Source: an uncultured Bacteroidota bacterium (GTDB taxonomy: Bacteria; Bacteroidota; Bacteroidia; Flavobacteriales; Flavobacteriaceae). Taken from it: 64,000 nt of DNA. Of the stretch, positions 54,735 through 63,275 are shown piece by piece (positions within the stretch are counted from its first letter, which is position 1; every line of letters begins with the position of its first letter). The notes beneath the pieces were generated by a model. That model did not search any database. It saw only the letters and a list, made by a program, of their open reading frames with translations, and was not told where the DNA came from. The position numbers were made by a program, and so were the translations under genes. Location of the stretch: positions 1-64,000 of the forward strand of contig CACGZJ010000001.1 of the NCBI GenBank assembly GCA_902577515.1, given 5' to 3'.

Positions 54735-55961
54735 TTAGTTTAATGCTCTAAGTCTTTTTATAAGTGGAGGATGAGAATAATGAAAGAATACATACAAGGG
54801 ATGTGGATAGATATTAGAAAGGCTATCAACAGATAGTTTTTTTAATGCTAGTGCTAAATCTTCTCCATTAAAAGTCTGCTTTGCATAGGCATCTGCTTCA
54901 AACTCATTTTTTCTACTTATATAGTTCATTAAAATTCCTGATAACATTGAGATTGGAGAAAACACTATACTAAATCCTATTAATCCAAGATGGAAAGAAA
55001 TATCTGAGCCTCCTAATGCTAAAGAAATTTCTGGAAGGCTTAAACATAGTTCAAAGAAAAAAGTCATTATTCCAATTTGAATTATTGAGAATACTAAACC
55101 TGAAAAAATATGTTTTTTCTTAAAATGACCAACCTCATGGGCAAGAACGGCTACCAGTTCGTTTTCAGTATGTTTGTCTATCAAGGTGTCATATAATGCT
55201 ATAGTTTTTCTGGGACCTAGACCACTAAAAAATGCATTTGCTTTTGTTGATCTTTTTGAACCATCAATCACATATATATTTTTTAATAAATAGCCAACCT
55301 TTTTTGAGTAATCTTCTATCTTATTCCTTAATTCTCCATCCTCTAGTGGTGTCAATTTGTTGAATATTGGAACAATCAAATCTGCGTAAAACATATTAAT
55401 AAATACCATTAATAATGATAGGCCTATCCATAACCATAGCCAAAAACCTTGATTTATTTTATCATAAAGGTATAGCGCTAGAAAAAGTAAAGCTCCTCCA
55501 ATTAAAATGGACAGGACAGAAGACTTAATTATATCCAGAAAAAAAGTTTTTTTTGTAGTCTTATTAAAACCAAATTTTTCTTCAATTACAAATGTGTTAT
55601 AATATGAAAATGGGAATGAAATTAAAGTGTTTATCAAGAATAAAGTTAAAAAGAATAGTCCTGATTTAATATAATTTGATTCAAAACTGCTAAACAAATC
55701 GTTAATTATACCATACCCATTAAAAACTAAAAGAGAAAATACTAACAAGAAACTTATAGTACTTGAAAGAAAACCTATTTTATTTTTTGATATAGAGTAA
55801 TCTTTAGCTTTCTTATATTTTTCTTTTTCATAAAAGTCTTTCAATTCATTTGGAATATCATCTTTCCAGTTTTTATGATTTATATAATCTAAAATATTTG
55901 AAAACAAGTAATTAAAAATCACTAGTCCTGTAATAATAAAAAACCAACTTTCTGTTGACAT
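54735..55961 (-). CDS. M48 family (Ste24-type) membrane metallopeptidase
   Basis: This 408-residue integral membrane protease has about seven hydrophobic segments and the zinc motif H-E-V-G-H starting at His275. The third ligand Glu is in N-E-F-E-A-D-A-Y-A, and the conserved G-P-R-K-T-I-A-L-Y-D-T-L is upstream. It corresponds to CAAX-protease-like M48A enzymes, which in bacteria probably act in membrane protein quality control. It forms a two-gene unit with the asparaginase. Confidence 0.92.
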   Translation of the reverse strand: MSTESWFFIITGLVIFNYLFSNILDYINHKNWKDDIPNELKDFYEKEKYKKAKDYSISKNKIGFLSSTISFLLVFSLLVFNGYGIINDLFSSFESNYIKSGLFFLTLFLINTLISFPFSYYNTFVIEEKFGFNKTTKKTFFLDIIKSSVLSILIGGALLFLALYLYDKINQGFWLWLWIGLSLLMVFINMFYADLIVPIFNKLTPLEDGELRNKIEDYSKKVGYLLKNIYVIDGSKRSTKANAFFSGLGPRKTIALYDTLIDKHTENELVAVLAHEVGHFKKKHIFSGLVFSIIQIGIMTFFFELCLSLPEISLALGGSDISFHLGLIGFSIVFSPISMLSGILMNYISRKNEFEADAYAKQTFNGEDLALALKKLSVDSLSNIYPHPLYVFFHYSHPPLIKRLRALN

Positions 55962-56002
55962 AAACTTGAATTTGAATAAATTAGATTTAAATGTAATAAA
56001 AG

Positions 56003-56191
56003 ATGATTAATAAGTATACAATTGTTGGAACTTTAGGTATTTTAATTTTTAGCTCTGGTTTATGCGTATTTGGAGAGGCTATAATTAGAAAATCACAGAA
56101 CCTTGATTTTTTCTTAATAGGTACAATTTCGTTAGTACTAATAAATGCAGGTGCATGCATAATGATAAAGACCAAAGAATTATCTAGTTAG
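56003..56191 (+). CDS. Small two-helix membrane protein
   Basis: The 62-residue reading frame encodes two hydrophobic helices (about 6-25 and 35-54) joined by a short charged loop. It has no family I recognise. The opposite strand holds a reading frame of the same length, but this strand gives the more natural membrane protein and starts in the gap downstream of the M48 gene's divergent start. The last 8 bp overlap the DUF2834 gene. Confidence 0.5.
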   Translation: MINKYTIVGTLGILIFSSGLCVFGEAIIRKSQNLDFFLIGTISLVLINAGACIMIKTKELSS

Positions 56192-56483
56192 ACTCATAGG
56201 TGTCATAAAGATAAAATGGTAATGCTAACGAGAAGCCTACAAAGAAAGGCAACAAATACCTAAATATTTTTTTTGGCTTAGACCAATAAGTATAAATTAT
56301 ATATATTAAAAAAGTAAGTGCAGCAATACTTAAGTCATATGAAATCATAGATACTGCATAATTTTCATAAAGCAGTCCCCAAAAACCTTCCATTGACCAA
56401 TTGTTAAGTTCTAAAAATTTATAGAGATTATAATATGGTAATATAGTTCCAAGTATACATAAAATAAGATATATTTTTTTCAT
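56184..56483 (-). CDS. DUF2834 family membrane protein
   Basis: This 99-residue protein has three hydrophobic segments (about 3-17, 43-64, 75-92) and the motif S-x-D-L-S-I-A-A-L-T-F-L-I-Y typical of the DUF2834 family. Function unknown. It is the last gene of the glycerol operon, 2 bp after the UPF0173 gene. Confidence 0.75.
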   Translation of the reverse strand: MKKIYLILCILGTILPYYNLYKFLELNNWSMEGFWGLLYENYAVSMISYDLSIAALTFLIYIIYTYWSKPKKIFRYLLPFFVGFSLALPFYLYDTYESN

Positions 56484-56485
56484 AG

Positions 56486-57163
56486 TTAAATTGTTATATG
56501 TTCCATAGGTTTAATAATTATGAGTTCTTTTTTAACTCTTTTAAACTCGTCAATTGCCTTAGCCTGATCAATTTCAATTAAACCAAACGTATCAAAATGA
56601 TATCCTAAAATTTTATTACATTTTAAAAAGTCTGAGGCAATTATTGCGTCTTTGTAACCCATTGTAAAATTATCACCAATTGGAAGAATTGCAAGATCTA
56701 ATTTATATTGAAGTGGAATAAGTTTCATATCATATGTAAGTGCAGTATCCCCTGCTATATATAATGACTTATTATTTGCAGAAATTATAAATCCTCCCGG
56801 TTGCCCTCCATTTGATCCATCAGGAAAAGTGGAAGTGTGAATTGCATTTACATACTTTACTTCGCCAAAATCAAAATCCCATTTTCCACCATGATTCATT
56901 GGGTGGCCTTTTAGACCTTTATTCTGGAAATGATTTACGATTTCAAAATTAGAAACTATAACTGAATCATTTTGCTTAGCAAGTTTTTCTACATCTAATG
57001 TATGATCTTGATGTGCATGAGTGATCAGTATAAAGTCAGGTTTTAAGTCATCTAAATTAATTTCTGATGCCATAGGATTTCCCGAGATAAATGGATCAAC
57101 AATAATTGAGTATTCATTAATTTTTATCTCTAATGTAGCATGACCTAAAAAAGTTATTTTCAT
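56486..57163 (-). CDS. UPF0173 metal-dependent hydrolase (metallo-beta-lactamase fold)
   Basis: This 225-residue protein has the H-A-T-L-E-I start, I-V-D-P-F, the zinc motif T-H-A-H-Q-D-H, and later G-D-T-A and I-G-D-N-F-T-M-G. These are features of the UPF0173 group. The substrate is unknown. It sits between a glycerophosphodiesterase and DUF2834 in the glycerol operon, so a phosphodiester substrate is possible but unproven. Confidence 0.87.
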   Translation of the reverse strand: MKITFLGHATLEIKINEYSIIVDPFISGNPMASEINLDDLKPDFILITHAHQDHTLDVEKLAKQNDSVIVSNFEIVNHFQNKGLKGHPMNHGGKWDFDFGEVKYVNAIHTSTFPDGSNGGQPGGFIISANNKSLYIAGDTALTYDMKLIPLQYKLDLAILPIGDNFTMGYKDAIIASDFLKCNKILGYHFDTFGLIEIDQAKAIDEFKRVKKELIIIKPMEHITI

Positions 57164-57165
57164 AA

Positions 57166-57921
57166 TTATTTATTTATTCTTTCTGGATAGTCAGTAATTA
57201 TCGCATCAACTCCCATTGATTTCATCCTCTTTATATTCATAGGATCATTAATTGTGTAGGGATGAACTTGGATATTATTAGACTGAATTTTTCTTACTAT
57301 TTGCTTTGTTAAGAACTTATTATTTGGATTTAAAGCAAGAGCATTAATTTTTCTAGCTAATTTAATTGCATCATCAATTTTATATAATGAATCTACTAAT
57401 ATTGCAATTGGCACATCTTGATTAGCATTTCTAAACTTTATTAACTCATCCCATCTAAAGCTTGATATTATAAATTTTGAGGGAGTTAGACTAAACTTAC
57501 TTATGTGTTCAATTATAATTTTATTGGTCTCAAGTGCAGTATTTTTTCCTTTGAGCTCAATATTTAAAAATATATTTTCAGGAATTATATCTATTACCTC
57601 ATTTAGTGTTGGTATGGATAATCCTCCTACTAATTTTACTTTTTTAATTGAGTCTAAAGAAATTTCCTCAATAAATGCATTTGAATTTGATAATCGAGTT
57701 AAAAATGGATCATGGTAAACTACCAAATCTCCAGTTTTTGATTTAAATACATCAATTTCGATTCCATCAACATTTAACTCAATTGCTTTTTTGACTGACT
57801 CAACAGTGTTTTCTAAAGCATGTCCCATAGCACCTCTGTGCCCTACTACTATTATATCCTTATTAGAAAGGCAAGAGCCTAAAAAAGCAGTAAATATTAG
57901 TAATAATATATTTCTGTGCAC
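57166..57921 (-). CDS. Glycerophosphodiester phosphodiesterase, lipoprotein
   Basis: GDPD hydrolyses glycerophosphodiesters to glycerol 3-phosphate and an alcohol. The 251-residue protein has a lipoprotein signal (L-G-S-C, Cys17), the catalytic G-H-R-G-A-x-G-x-A-L-E-N-T and V-D-G-I-E-I-D-V-F, then V-Y-H-D. The start is GTG, sharing one base with the SDR stop. Its product, glycerol 3-phosphate, is the substrate of GlpD in the same operon, which explains its location. Confidence 0.92.
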   Translation of the reverse strand: MHRNILLLIFTAFLGSCLSNKDIIVVGHRGAMGHALENTVESVKKAIELNVDGIEIDVFKSKTGDLVVYHDPFLTRLSNSNAFIEEISLDSIKKVKLVGGLSIPTLNEVIDIIPENIFLNIELKGKNTALETNKIIIEHISKFSLTPSKFIISSFRWDELIKFRNANQDVPIAILVDSLYKIDDAIKLARKINALALNPNNKFLTKQIVRKIQSNNIQVHPYTINDPMNIKRMKSMGVDAIITDYPERINK

Positions 57922-58679
57922 TATTTTCTATTTAATACTGTTGATGATGCCTGAGATTTTGCAAGGACTGTCAAGTCACTTATGTTAACATTATCTGGAC
58001 AGTTTACAATAAATGATATGACCTTAGCAATATCATCTCCGATCAAAGGGTTTAATCCTTCATATACCAATTTAGATCTATTTTTATCATTTTTAAATCT
58101 AACCATTGAGAAATTAGTCTCAACAAGACCAGGGTTTACCTGTGAAACTTTAATATTATATTTATTTAAGTCAATTCGCATGCCCTGAGATATTGCATCT
58201 ACAGCAAATTTTGAAGCACAGTAAATATTTCCTTTAGGGTATACTTCTTTTCCAGCAATTGAACCTATGTTAATTATGTGTCCGCTATTATTTTTAATCA
58301 TTGAATCTAACACATACTTTGTAACATATAGTAGCCCTTTTACATTAGTATCTATCATCATATCCCAATCTTCAATATCTCCTTCATAAATAAAATCAAG
58401 TCCATGCGCATTACCGGCATTATTGATAAGGAGTTCAATTTTATTCCATGAATTATCTAGTGATGAAATTTTTTTAGAAACTTCTTGATGGTTCCTTACA
58501 TCAAATTCGAGTGTTATGACTTTTGTTGTTGATGATAGATTATCCTTTAGTTCATCAAGTTTTTCTTTATTTCTTCCACATAGAATCAATGAATATTTAT
58601 TGGCTAATTCATATGCAGTTGATTCCCCAATTCCTGAAGTTGCTCCAGTTATTAGTGCTATCTTTTTATTGTCTCCCAT
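57921..58679 (-). CDS. SDR-family NADP-dependent oxidoreductase
   Basis: This 252-residue short-chain dehydrogenase has the cofactor motif T-G-A-T-S-G-I-G (15-22), N-N-A-G, and the catalytic Ser plus Y-C-A-S-K. It resembles the YdfG-type (3-hydroxy acid or serine dehydrogenase) group. Substrate unknown. It is embedded in the glycerol operon between glpF and the phosphodiesterase, so a C3 substrate is a reasonable guess. Confidence 0.88.
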   Translation of the reverse strand: MGDNKKIALITGATSGIGESTAYELANKYSLILCGRNKEKLDELKDNLSSTTKVITLEFDVRNHQEVSKKISSLDNSWNKIELLINNAGNAHGLDFIYEGDIEDWDMMIDTNVKGLLYVTKYVLDSMIKNNSGHIINIGSIAGKEVYPKGNIYCASKFAVDAISQGMRIDLNKYNIKVSQVNPGLVETNFSMVRFKNDKNRSKLVYEGLNPLIGDDIAKVISFIVNCPDNVNISDLTVLAKSQASSTVLNRK

Positions 58680-59417
58680 CTAACTAAAATATACATATAA
58701 CAAGCCTGCAGCAACAGCACCTAATGAAGGACCTAAAACAGGGACCCAACTATAAGCCCAATCTGAAATTTTATTTTTTCTGGGTATTAACTGATATACA
58801 ATTCTTGGTCCTAAATCCCTTGCTGGATTAATCGCATAACCTGTAGTACCTCCCAAACTTAAACCTATAACCCAAACTAATATACCAACCGGAAGCGCAC
58901 CAAGTGATCCAATACCAAAATTTGCATCTAATCCTTCAACTATTATATTTGGTTCAACTATATATAATATTCCAAATATTAACATAAATGTTGCAAGAAA
59001 CTCACTAAAAAAATTATTCTTAAAATTTCTTATTGCTGGAGAAGTACAGAATGAGCCCATTACAGCAGCTTCATTTTTTGTAGCTCTATAATGGTCGATG
59101 TAAAATATATAAGTTAGCCAACTACCCAGCATAGCACCTAGTATCTGAGCTATAATATATCCAAGAGCTAATTCAGATGAAAATTTACCAGCAACTAAAA
59201 GACCAATAGTTACAGCTGGATTAAGATGAGCTCCACTAAATTGTCCTGTAATATATGCTGCAATAAAAACAGCAAAACCCCATGCTGTAGTAATTGTAAT
59301 TAAAGGTGTTTGATCAAAACCTTTAGTTTTTGAAAGGCTGACATTTGCTACAATTCCAGATCCTAAAAGAAGTAAAATTGCAGTTCCTACAAACTCAGCA
59401 ATGTAAGGACTTATCAT
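58680..59417 (-). CDS. glpF: Glycerol uptake facilitator / aquaglyceroporin
   Basis: This 245-residue MIP channel has six membrane helices and both NPA boxes: L-N-P-A-V-T (about 66-71) and I-N-P-A-R-D-L-G-P-R (about 198-207). The Asp after the second box (N-P-A-R-D) marks glycerol facilitators and not strict water channels. The start overlaps the glpD stop by 4 bp. Confidence 0.94.
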   Translation of the reverse strand: MISPYIAEFVGTAILLLLGSGIVANVSLSKTKGFDQTPLITITTAWGFAVFIAAYITGQFSGAHLNPAVTIGLLVAGKFSSELALGYIIAQILGAMLGSWLTYIFYIDHYRATKNEAAVMGSFCTSPAIRNFKNNFFSEFLATFMLIFGILYIVEPNIIVEGLDANFGIGSLGALPVGILVWVIGLSLGGTTGYAINPARDLGPRIVYQLIPRKNKISDWAYSWVPVLGPSLGAVAAGLLYVYFS

Positions 59418-60961
59418 ACTATATAATTTTTGATTAATTTATTAAAATTTTTTAACTCTTCGTCAATCCACTTTTGATCCTTATCTAAAACCTCAGCCAT
59501 TTTCTCTACCACCTTTGGAGCAATTCTTTTAGACTCTTTTGCGTCTAGAAAAATACATCTTGTTCTCCTCGATAAAACATCTTCAAGTGTAAGTGCCATT
59601 TCATGTATAATTGACCACTCTATAATATTATTTGTTATATAAATTTTACCTGAAAGTGAAATGTTATCAGTTTTTCCGCCTAGTGCCTCAACTTCTTTTT
59701 TTAAAGATCCATATACATGCATTGGATCTGACCATTCAACTCTTTTCTTATAACCAAAAAGTTTAGTTTTTTGAGTCTTACATTTCTTTTTGTTTAATTT
59801 ATTTATTGAAATTGCAGCATTAATTGCATCTTCTGCAATTTTTCTATAAGTTGTCCACTTTCCACCAAGAACGCTAATTAACCCTGATGGTGCAATATCG
59901 ATTTTATGACTTCTTGAGACTTCTTTAGTAGATTTTTTATTTGAAGTTGCCGCTAATGGTCTTAAGCCTGCAAATACAGATTTTATATCAGAAATCTTAG
60001 GCTTTACTGACATATATTGACTCGCATTATTTAATATAAATTCAATTTCATCTTTCAGAGGACTTGGTTCTATGCTTGCTGTTTTAACTTGAGTATCCGT
60101 AGTTCCAACAACAACATAATTTTTCCATGGAACTGCAAATAGGACCCTACCATCAGAAGTTTGAGGTATTAAAATTGCATGCTTACTTTTTAAAAATTTT
60201 TTTTCTAAAACTATATGAACTCCCTGACTAGGTTGAATCATTTTATCTATATCTGGTTGATCCATCCTGATAATCTCTTCTGCAAATACACCAGTAGCAT
60301 TTATAACAACTTTACCTTTGACTTTATATTTTTTTGAGTTCAATGTATCCTGAAATTCCACACCTATTATTTCATCTTTATCCTTTAAGAGTTTTTCAAC
60401 ACTGCAATAATTTAATAAAGCAGTTTTTTTTGAATCTGCAGTTAGTGCAAGAGTAATTGCCATTCTAGAGTCATCAAATTGTCCGTCATGATAAATTACA
60501 CCACCCTTTAATCCTTTTTTGTTAACATTGGGAATTAGTTTAAGAGTTTCTTCTTTTGAAATGATTATTGATTTTCCTAAACCAAGGTTTCCAGCCATCA
60601 TATCATAAATTTTCATTCCTATTCCATAGAAAGGACTAGACCACCAATCATATGATGGAATTACAAAACTTAAGTCTCGAACTAGATGAGGTGCATTTCT
60701 CTTTAAAATTCCTCTCTCTTTTAAAGATTCAATTACAAGAGTTATATCACCATTTTGAAGATATCTAACACCTCCATGAATAAGCTTTGTACTTCTAGAT
60801 GAAGTACCTTTTCCAAAATCATACTTTTCTAAAAGTAAAGTTCTATATCCCCTTTTTGATGCATCAACAGCTATTCCTAGACCAGAGGCTCCACCTCCAA
60901 TTATGATTATATCCCATTGACTAACTTTATTTAACTTATCTAAAGAATCAGATCTATTCAT
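59414..60961 (-). CDS. glpD: Glycerol-3-phosphate dehydrogenase (FAD, aerobic)
   Basis: GlpD oxidises glycerol 3-phosphate to dihydroxyacetone phosphate and feeds electrons to quinone. The 515-residue protein has the FAD motif I-I-G-G-G-A-S-G (20-27), the G-T-S-S-R-S-T-K-L-I-H-G-G-V-R-Y segment, and the later G-L-R-P-L and G-G-K-W-T-T-Y-R motifs. The C-terminal domain contains R-R-T-R. It overlaps glpK by 8 bp. All key residues are present. Confidence 0.95.
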   Translation of the reverse strand: MNRSDSLDKLNKVSQWDIIIIGGGASGLGIAVDASKRGYRTLLLEKYDFGKGTSSRSTKLIHGGVRYLQNGDITLVIESLKERGILKRNAPHLVRDLSFVIPSYDWWSSPFYGIGMKIYDMMAGNLGLGKSIIISKEETLKLIPNVNKKGLKGGVIYHDGQFDDSRMAITLALTADSKKTALLNYCSVEKLLKDKDEIIGVEFQDTLNSKKYKVKGKVVINATGVFAEEIIRMDQPDIDKMIQPSQGVHIVLEKKFLKSKHAILIPQTSDGRVLFAVPWKNYVVVGTTDTQVKTASIEPSPLKDEIEFILNNASQYMSVKPKISDIKSVFAGLRPLAATSNKKSTKEVSRSHKIDIAPSGLISVLGGKWTTYRKIAEDAINAAISINKLNKKKCKTQKTKLFGYKKRVEWSDPMHVYGSLKKEVEALGGKTDNISLSGKIYITNNIIEWSIIHEMALTLEDVLSRRTRCIFLDAKESKRIAPKVVEKMAEVLDKDQKWIDEELKNFNKLIKNYIV

Positions 60962-62444
60962 TAACTTTTAATAGTCTATTAATTCTATTTTGCCAAAGTT
61001 CTATAATATCATTTGATTTAAAACTTGTATCTGGATGAAAAAACATATCCTCTATCCATAGTTTTTTTAAATCTGATATATCTTTCCAAAAACCTGTCGC
61101 CAATCCTGCAAGAAAAGCAACACCTAAAGCAGTAGTCTCAGTTGTTTTTGGTCTTACAACATTTGTGTTTAAAAAATTTGCTTGGATTTGCATTAATAAG
61201 TTATTATTGCTTGCACCACCATCAACTTTTAAATCTTTAAATTTTATTCCAGCATCTTTTTCCATTTCAACAACTATGTCTCTTGTTCTAAGAGCAATTG
61301 ATTCAAGAGCTGCTCTAGCTATATGGCCATTTTCAGTACCTCTTGTTATTCCAAAAATTGTTCCTTGAACGTATGGATCCCAATATGGGGCAGCAAGGCC
61401 AGATAATGCTGGAACAAATGTCAAACCTCCATTGTCATTAACTGTTTTAGCCAACTCTTCAACTTCAGGTGATGATTTTATAATTCCAAGTTGATCTCGT
61501 AGCCATTGAATCAAGGCTCCTGCAACAAAAACACTACCCTCAAGTGCATAAGTAATTTCTCCATTAATTCTCCATGCAATTGTTGAAAGCATTTTGTTTT
61601 TCGACATTACAAAATTTTCTCCTGTGTTCATCATACAAAAACAACCTGTACCATAAGTGTTTTTGATATCACCTTCATTGATGCATAATTGACCAAATAA
61701 TGCTGCTTGTTGATCACCTGCAATTCCTGAAATTGGAATCTCTACACCTAGAATTTCTTTATCAATATTAGTAGATACTGAGGATGAATCAACAACCTTT
61801 GGTAGAATATTTTCTGGAACATCAAATAGTTCAAGTAATTCTTTGTCCCATTTATCATCTTTTATGTTGTATAGCAATGTTCTGCTAGCATTTGAAGGAT
61901 CAGTAATATGAGACTTTCCATTTGTCAGATTCCAAATTAACCATGTATCTACAGTACCAAATAATAATTTATTATCATTTGCTTTCTCTCTTAACTCTTT
62001 AGTATTATCAAGTATCCATTTAATTTTTGTACCTGAAAAATAGGCATCTATAACAAGACCTGTTTTTTGTTGAATCAAAGTAGTTTTATTTTTTTCAATT
62101 AGTTCATCACAAAAACTTGCGGTTCTTCTATCCTGCCACACAATTGCATTGTAAACAGGTTTTCCTGTTTGCTTATCCCAAATTATTGTTGTTTCTCTTT
62201 GATTTGTAATACCAATTGAATCTATTTCATTAGGGTCAATTTTTGATTTATTTATTACATCTTTTATAGCCTTTAGTTGGGTATTCCATATTTCAGTAGC
62301 ATTATGTTCTACCCATCCCTCCTTCGGAAAAAACTGATTGAACTCATACTGGGCAATTTCAATTACCTCAGCATTTTTATTAAAAAGAATTGCTCTTGAA
62401 CTTGTTGTTCCTGCATCTATTGATAGTATATATTTTTTTATCAT
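60954..62444 (-). CDS. glpK: Glycerol kinase
   Basis: GlpK phosphorylates glycerol. The 496-residue protein from ATG 62444 starts with the FGGY signature D-A-G-T-T-S-S-R-A (8-16). It also has I-G-I-T-N-Q-R-E-T, A-I-V-W-Q-D-R-R, G-D-Q-Q-A-A-L-F-G-Q and D-G-G-A-S-N-N. A longer version from an ATG at 62483 is rejected, because it begins inside the terminator hairpin of the upstream gene and adds 13 unrelated residues. It leads the operon glpK-glpD-glpF-SDR-GDPD-UPF0173-DUF2834. Confidence 0.95.
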   Translation of the reverse strand: MIKKYILSIDAGTTSSRAILFNKNAEVIEIAQYEFNQFFPKEGWVEHNATEIWNTQLKAIKDVINKSKIDPNEIDSIGITNQRETTIIWDKQTGKPVYNAIVWQDRRTASFCDELIEKNKTTLIQQKTGLVIDAYFSGTKIKWILDNTKELREKANDNKLLFGTVDTWLIWNLTNGKSHITDPSNASRTLLYNIKDDKWDKELLELFDVPENILPKVVDSSSVSTNIDKEILGVEIPISGIAGDQQAALFGQLCINEGDIKNTYGTGCFCMMNTGENFVMSKNKMLSTIAWRINGEITYALEGSVFVAGALIQWLRDQLGIIKSSPEVEELAKTVNDNGGLTFVPALSGLAAPYWDPYVQGTIFGITRGTENGHIARAALESIALRTRDIVVEMEKDAGIKFKDLKVDGGASNNNLLMQIQANFLNTNVVRPKTTETTALGVAFLAGLATGFWKDISDLKKLWIEDMFFHPDTSFKSNDIIELWQNRINRLLKVNE

Positions 62445-62466
62445 TTGAAACGATTTAATGCAATTT

Positions 62467-62496
62467 AAAAAAAAACCCTCCATTAATGGAGGGTTT
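62467..62496 (-). terminator. Rho-independent terminator of the secreted-protein gene
   Basis: The palindrome AAACCCTCCATTAATGGAGGGTTT (62473-62496, split here as a 9-bp stem of ACCCTCCAT/ATGGAGGGT with a short loop) is followed on the minus strand by nine T residues. It lies 23 bp after the stop of the 62519-63208 gene and isolates it from glpK. It is one of only two intrinsic terminators I could see in the window. Confidence 0.85.
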
Positions 62497-62518
62497 AATT
62501 TTTTTAGTATAATTTACA

Positions 62519-63208
62519 TTAATTCCACGTTCCTAAAACAGTGGAGATTGTTGAACCTCTATACTGAGAAATAGGAGTAATTATAGAATTAAATTTTGCA
62601 AATGCTTCCTGCTCTTTTTCATTATCAGGGAAAAAAGTAAACTGAGATTTTGCATCAGAATGAGTTGTGTAAATATAATGAGTCTCATTTCTTTCACCTC
62701 CAGTATATTGACCAAGAGATATGTAGTTGCCATTTGAAAAGCCTTCATTTAATTCAATGAATGCTTGTGCAAACGTTCCAGGATCATCTACATAAAAAGA
62801 CCACATTTGTTCAGAATAAGAACCGTTTTCTCCTTGAATTCTAACTAAAGATTGTCCCTGTTTCATTGCAACAATTTTAGCTAAGCCTTCAAGATTTTCA
62901 ACATATGCTTCATATGCTTCTCCAGATCTAAGTTCTCTCAACTGTGAAAGACCATCAGGGGTTCCAGCAAAATTTAAGAAATGAGTAGCTTTAGTCCACT
63001 CAGATTTATTTTGAATTGCATTTAATGTTAATGATGAACCCTCTGGAAAATCTATACTTGAATAAAAGTCATCTACAAGTTTATAGACTAAAGATGCTTT
63101 TCCAGGAGTTACTTCTAAGGCAACTTCTGTCCAATATATTTGTTGTTGAGCAAAAGCAGTAGAAATAGTTAATAGAAATGCACTAGATAATAAAATTAAT
63201 TTTTTCAT
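62519..63208 (-). CDS. Secreted protein of unknown function
   Basis: The 229-residue product has a clear signal peptide (cleavage after A-F-A, about residue 20). The mature part is rich in acidic and aromatic residues and has no cysteine, no catalytic motif and no membrane helix. Two halves (about 25-115 and 118-228) could be related ferredoxin-like/ABM-type beta-alpha units (each has a W, a T/Y-rich strand and an E-A-Y/F-x-x-F/L segment), but the similarity is weak. It is a single gene with its own strong terminator, which suggests independent and perhaps high expression. Confidence 0.75.
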   Translation of the reverse strand: MKKLILLSSAFLLTISTAFAQQQIYWTEVALEVTPGKASLVYKLVDDFYSSIDFPEGSSLTLNAIQNKSEWTKATHFLNFAGTPDGLSQLRELRSGEAYEAYVENLEGLAKIVAMKQGQSLVRIQGENGSYSEQMWSFYVDDPGTFAQAFIELNEGFSNGNYISLGQYTGGERNETHYIYTTHSDAKSQFTFFPDNEKEQEAFAKFNSIITPISQYRGSTISTVLGTWN

Positions 63209-63275
63209 TTAATATTGATTTAAGATTAAGCTTAAATATAACCAATAGATAGATAAATTAAAATTAAGCAATAAC

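Noticed and set aside
55987-56175. Minus-strand 62-residue ORF opposite the small membrane protein
   Set aside because: Same region is better explained by the plus-strand two-helix protein; the minus version has no recognisable organisation and would overlap the M48 upstream gap.
62444-62483. Longer glpK start at ATG 62483
   Set aside because: It starts within the terminator hairpin of the upstream gene and adds residues with no counterpart in glycerol kinases; the ATG at 62444 gives the family start.
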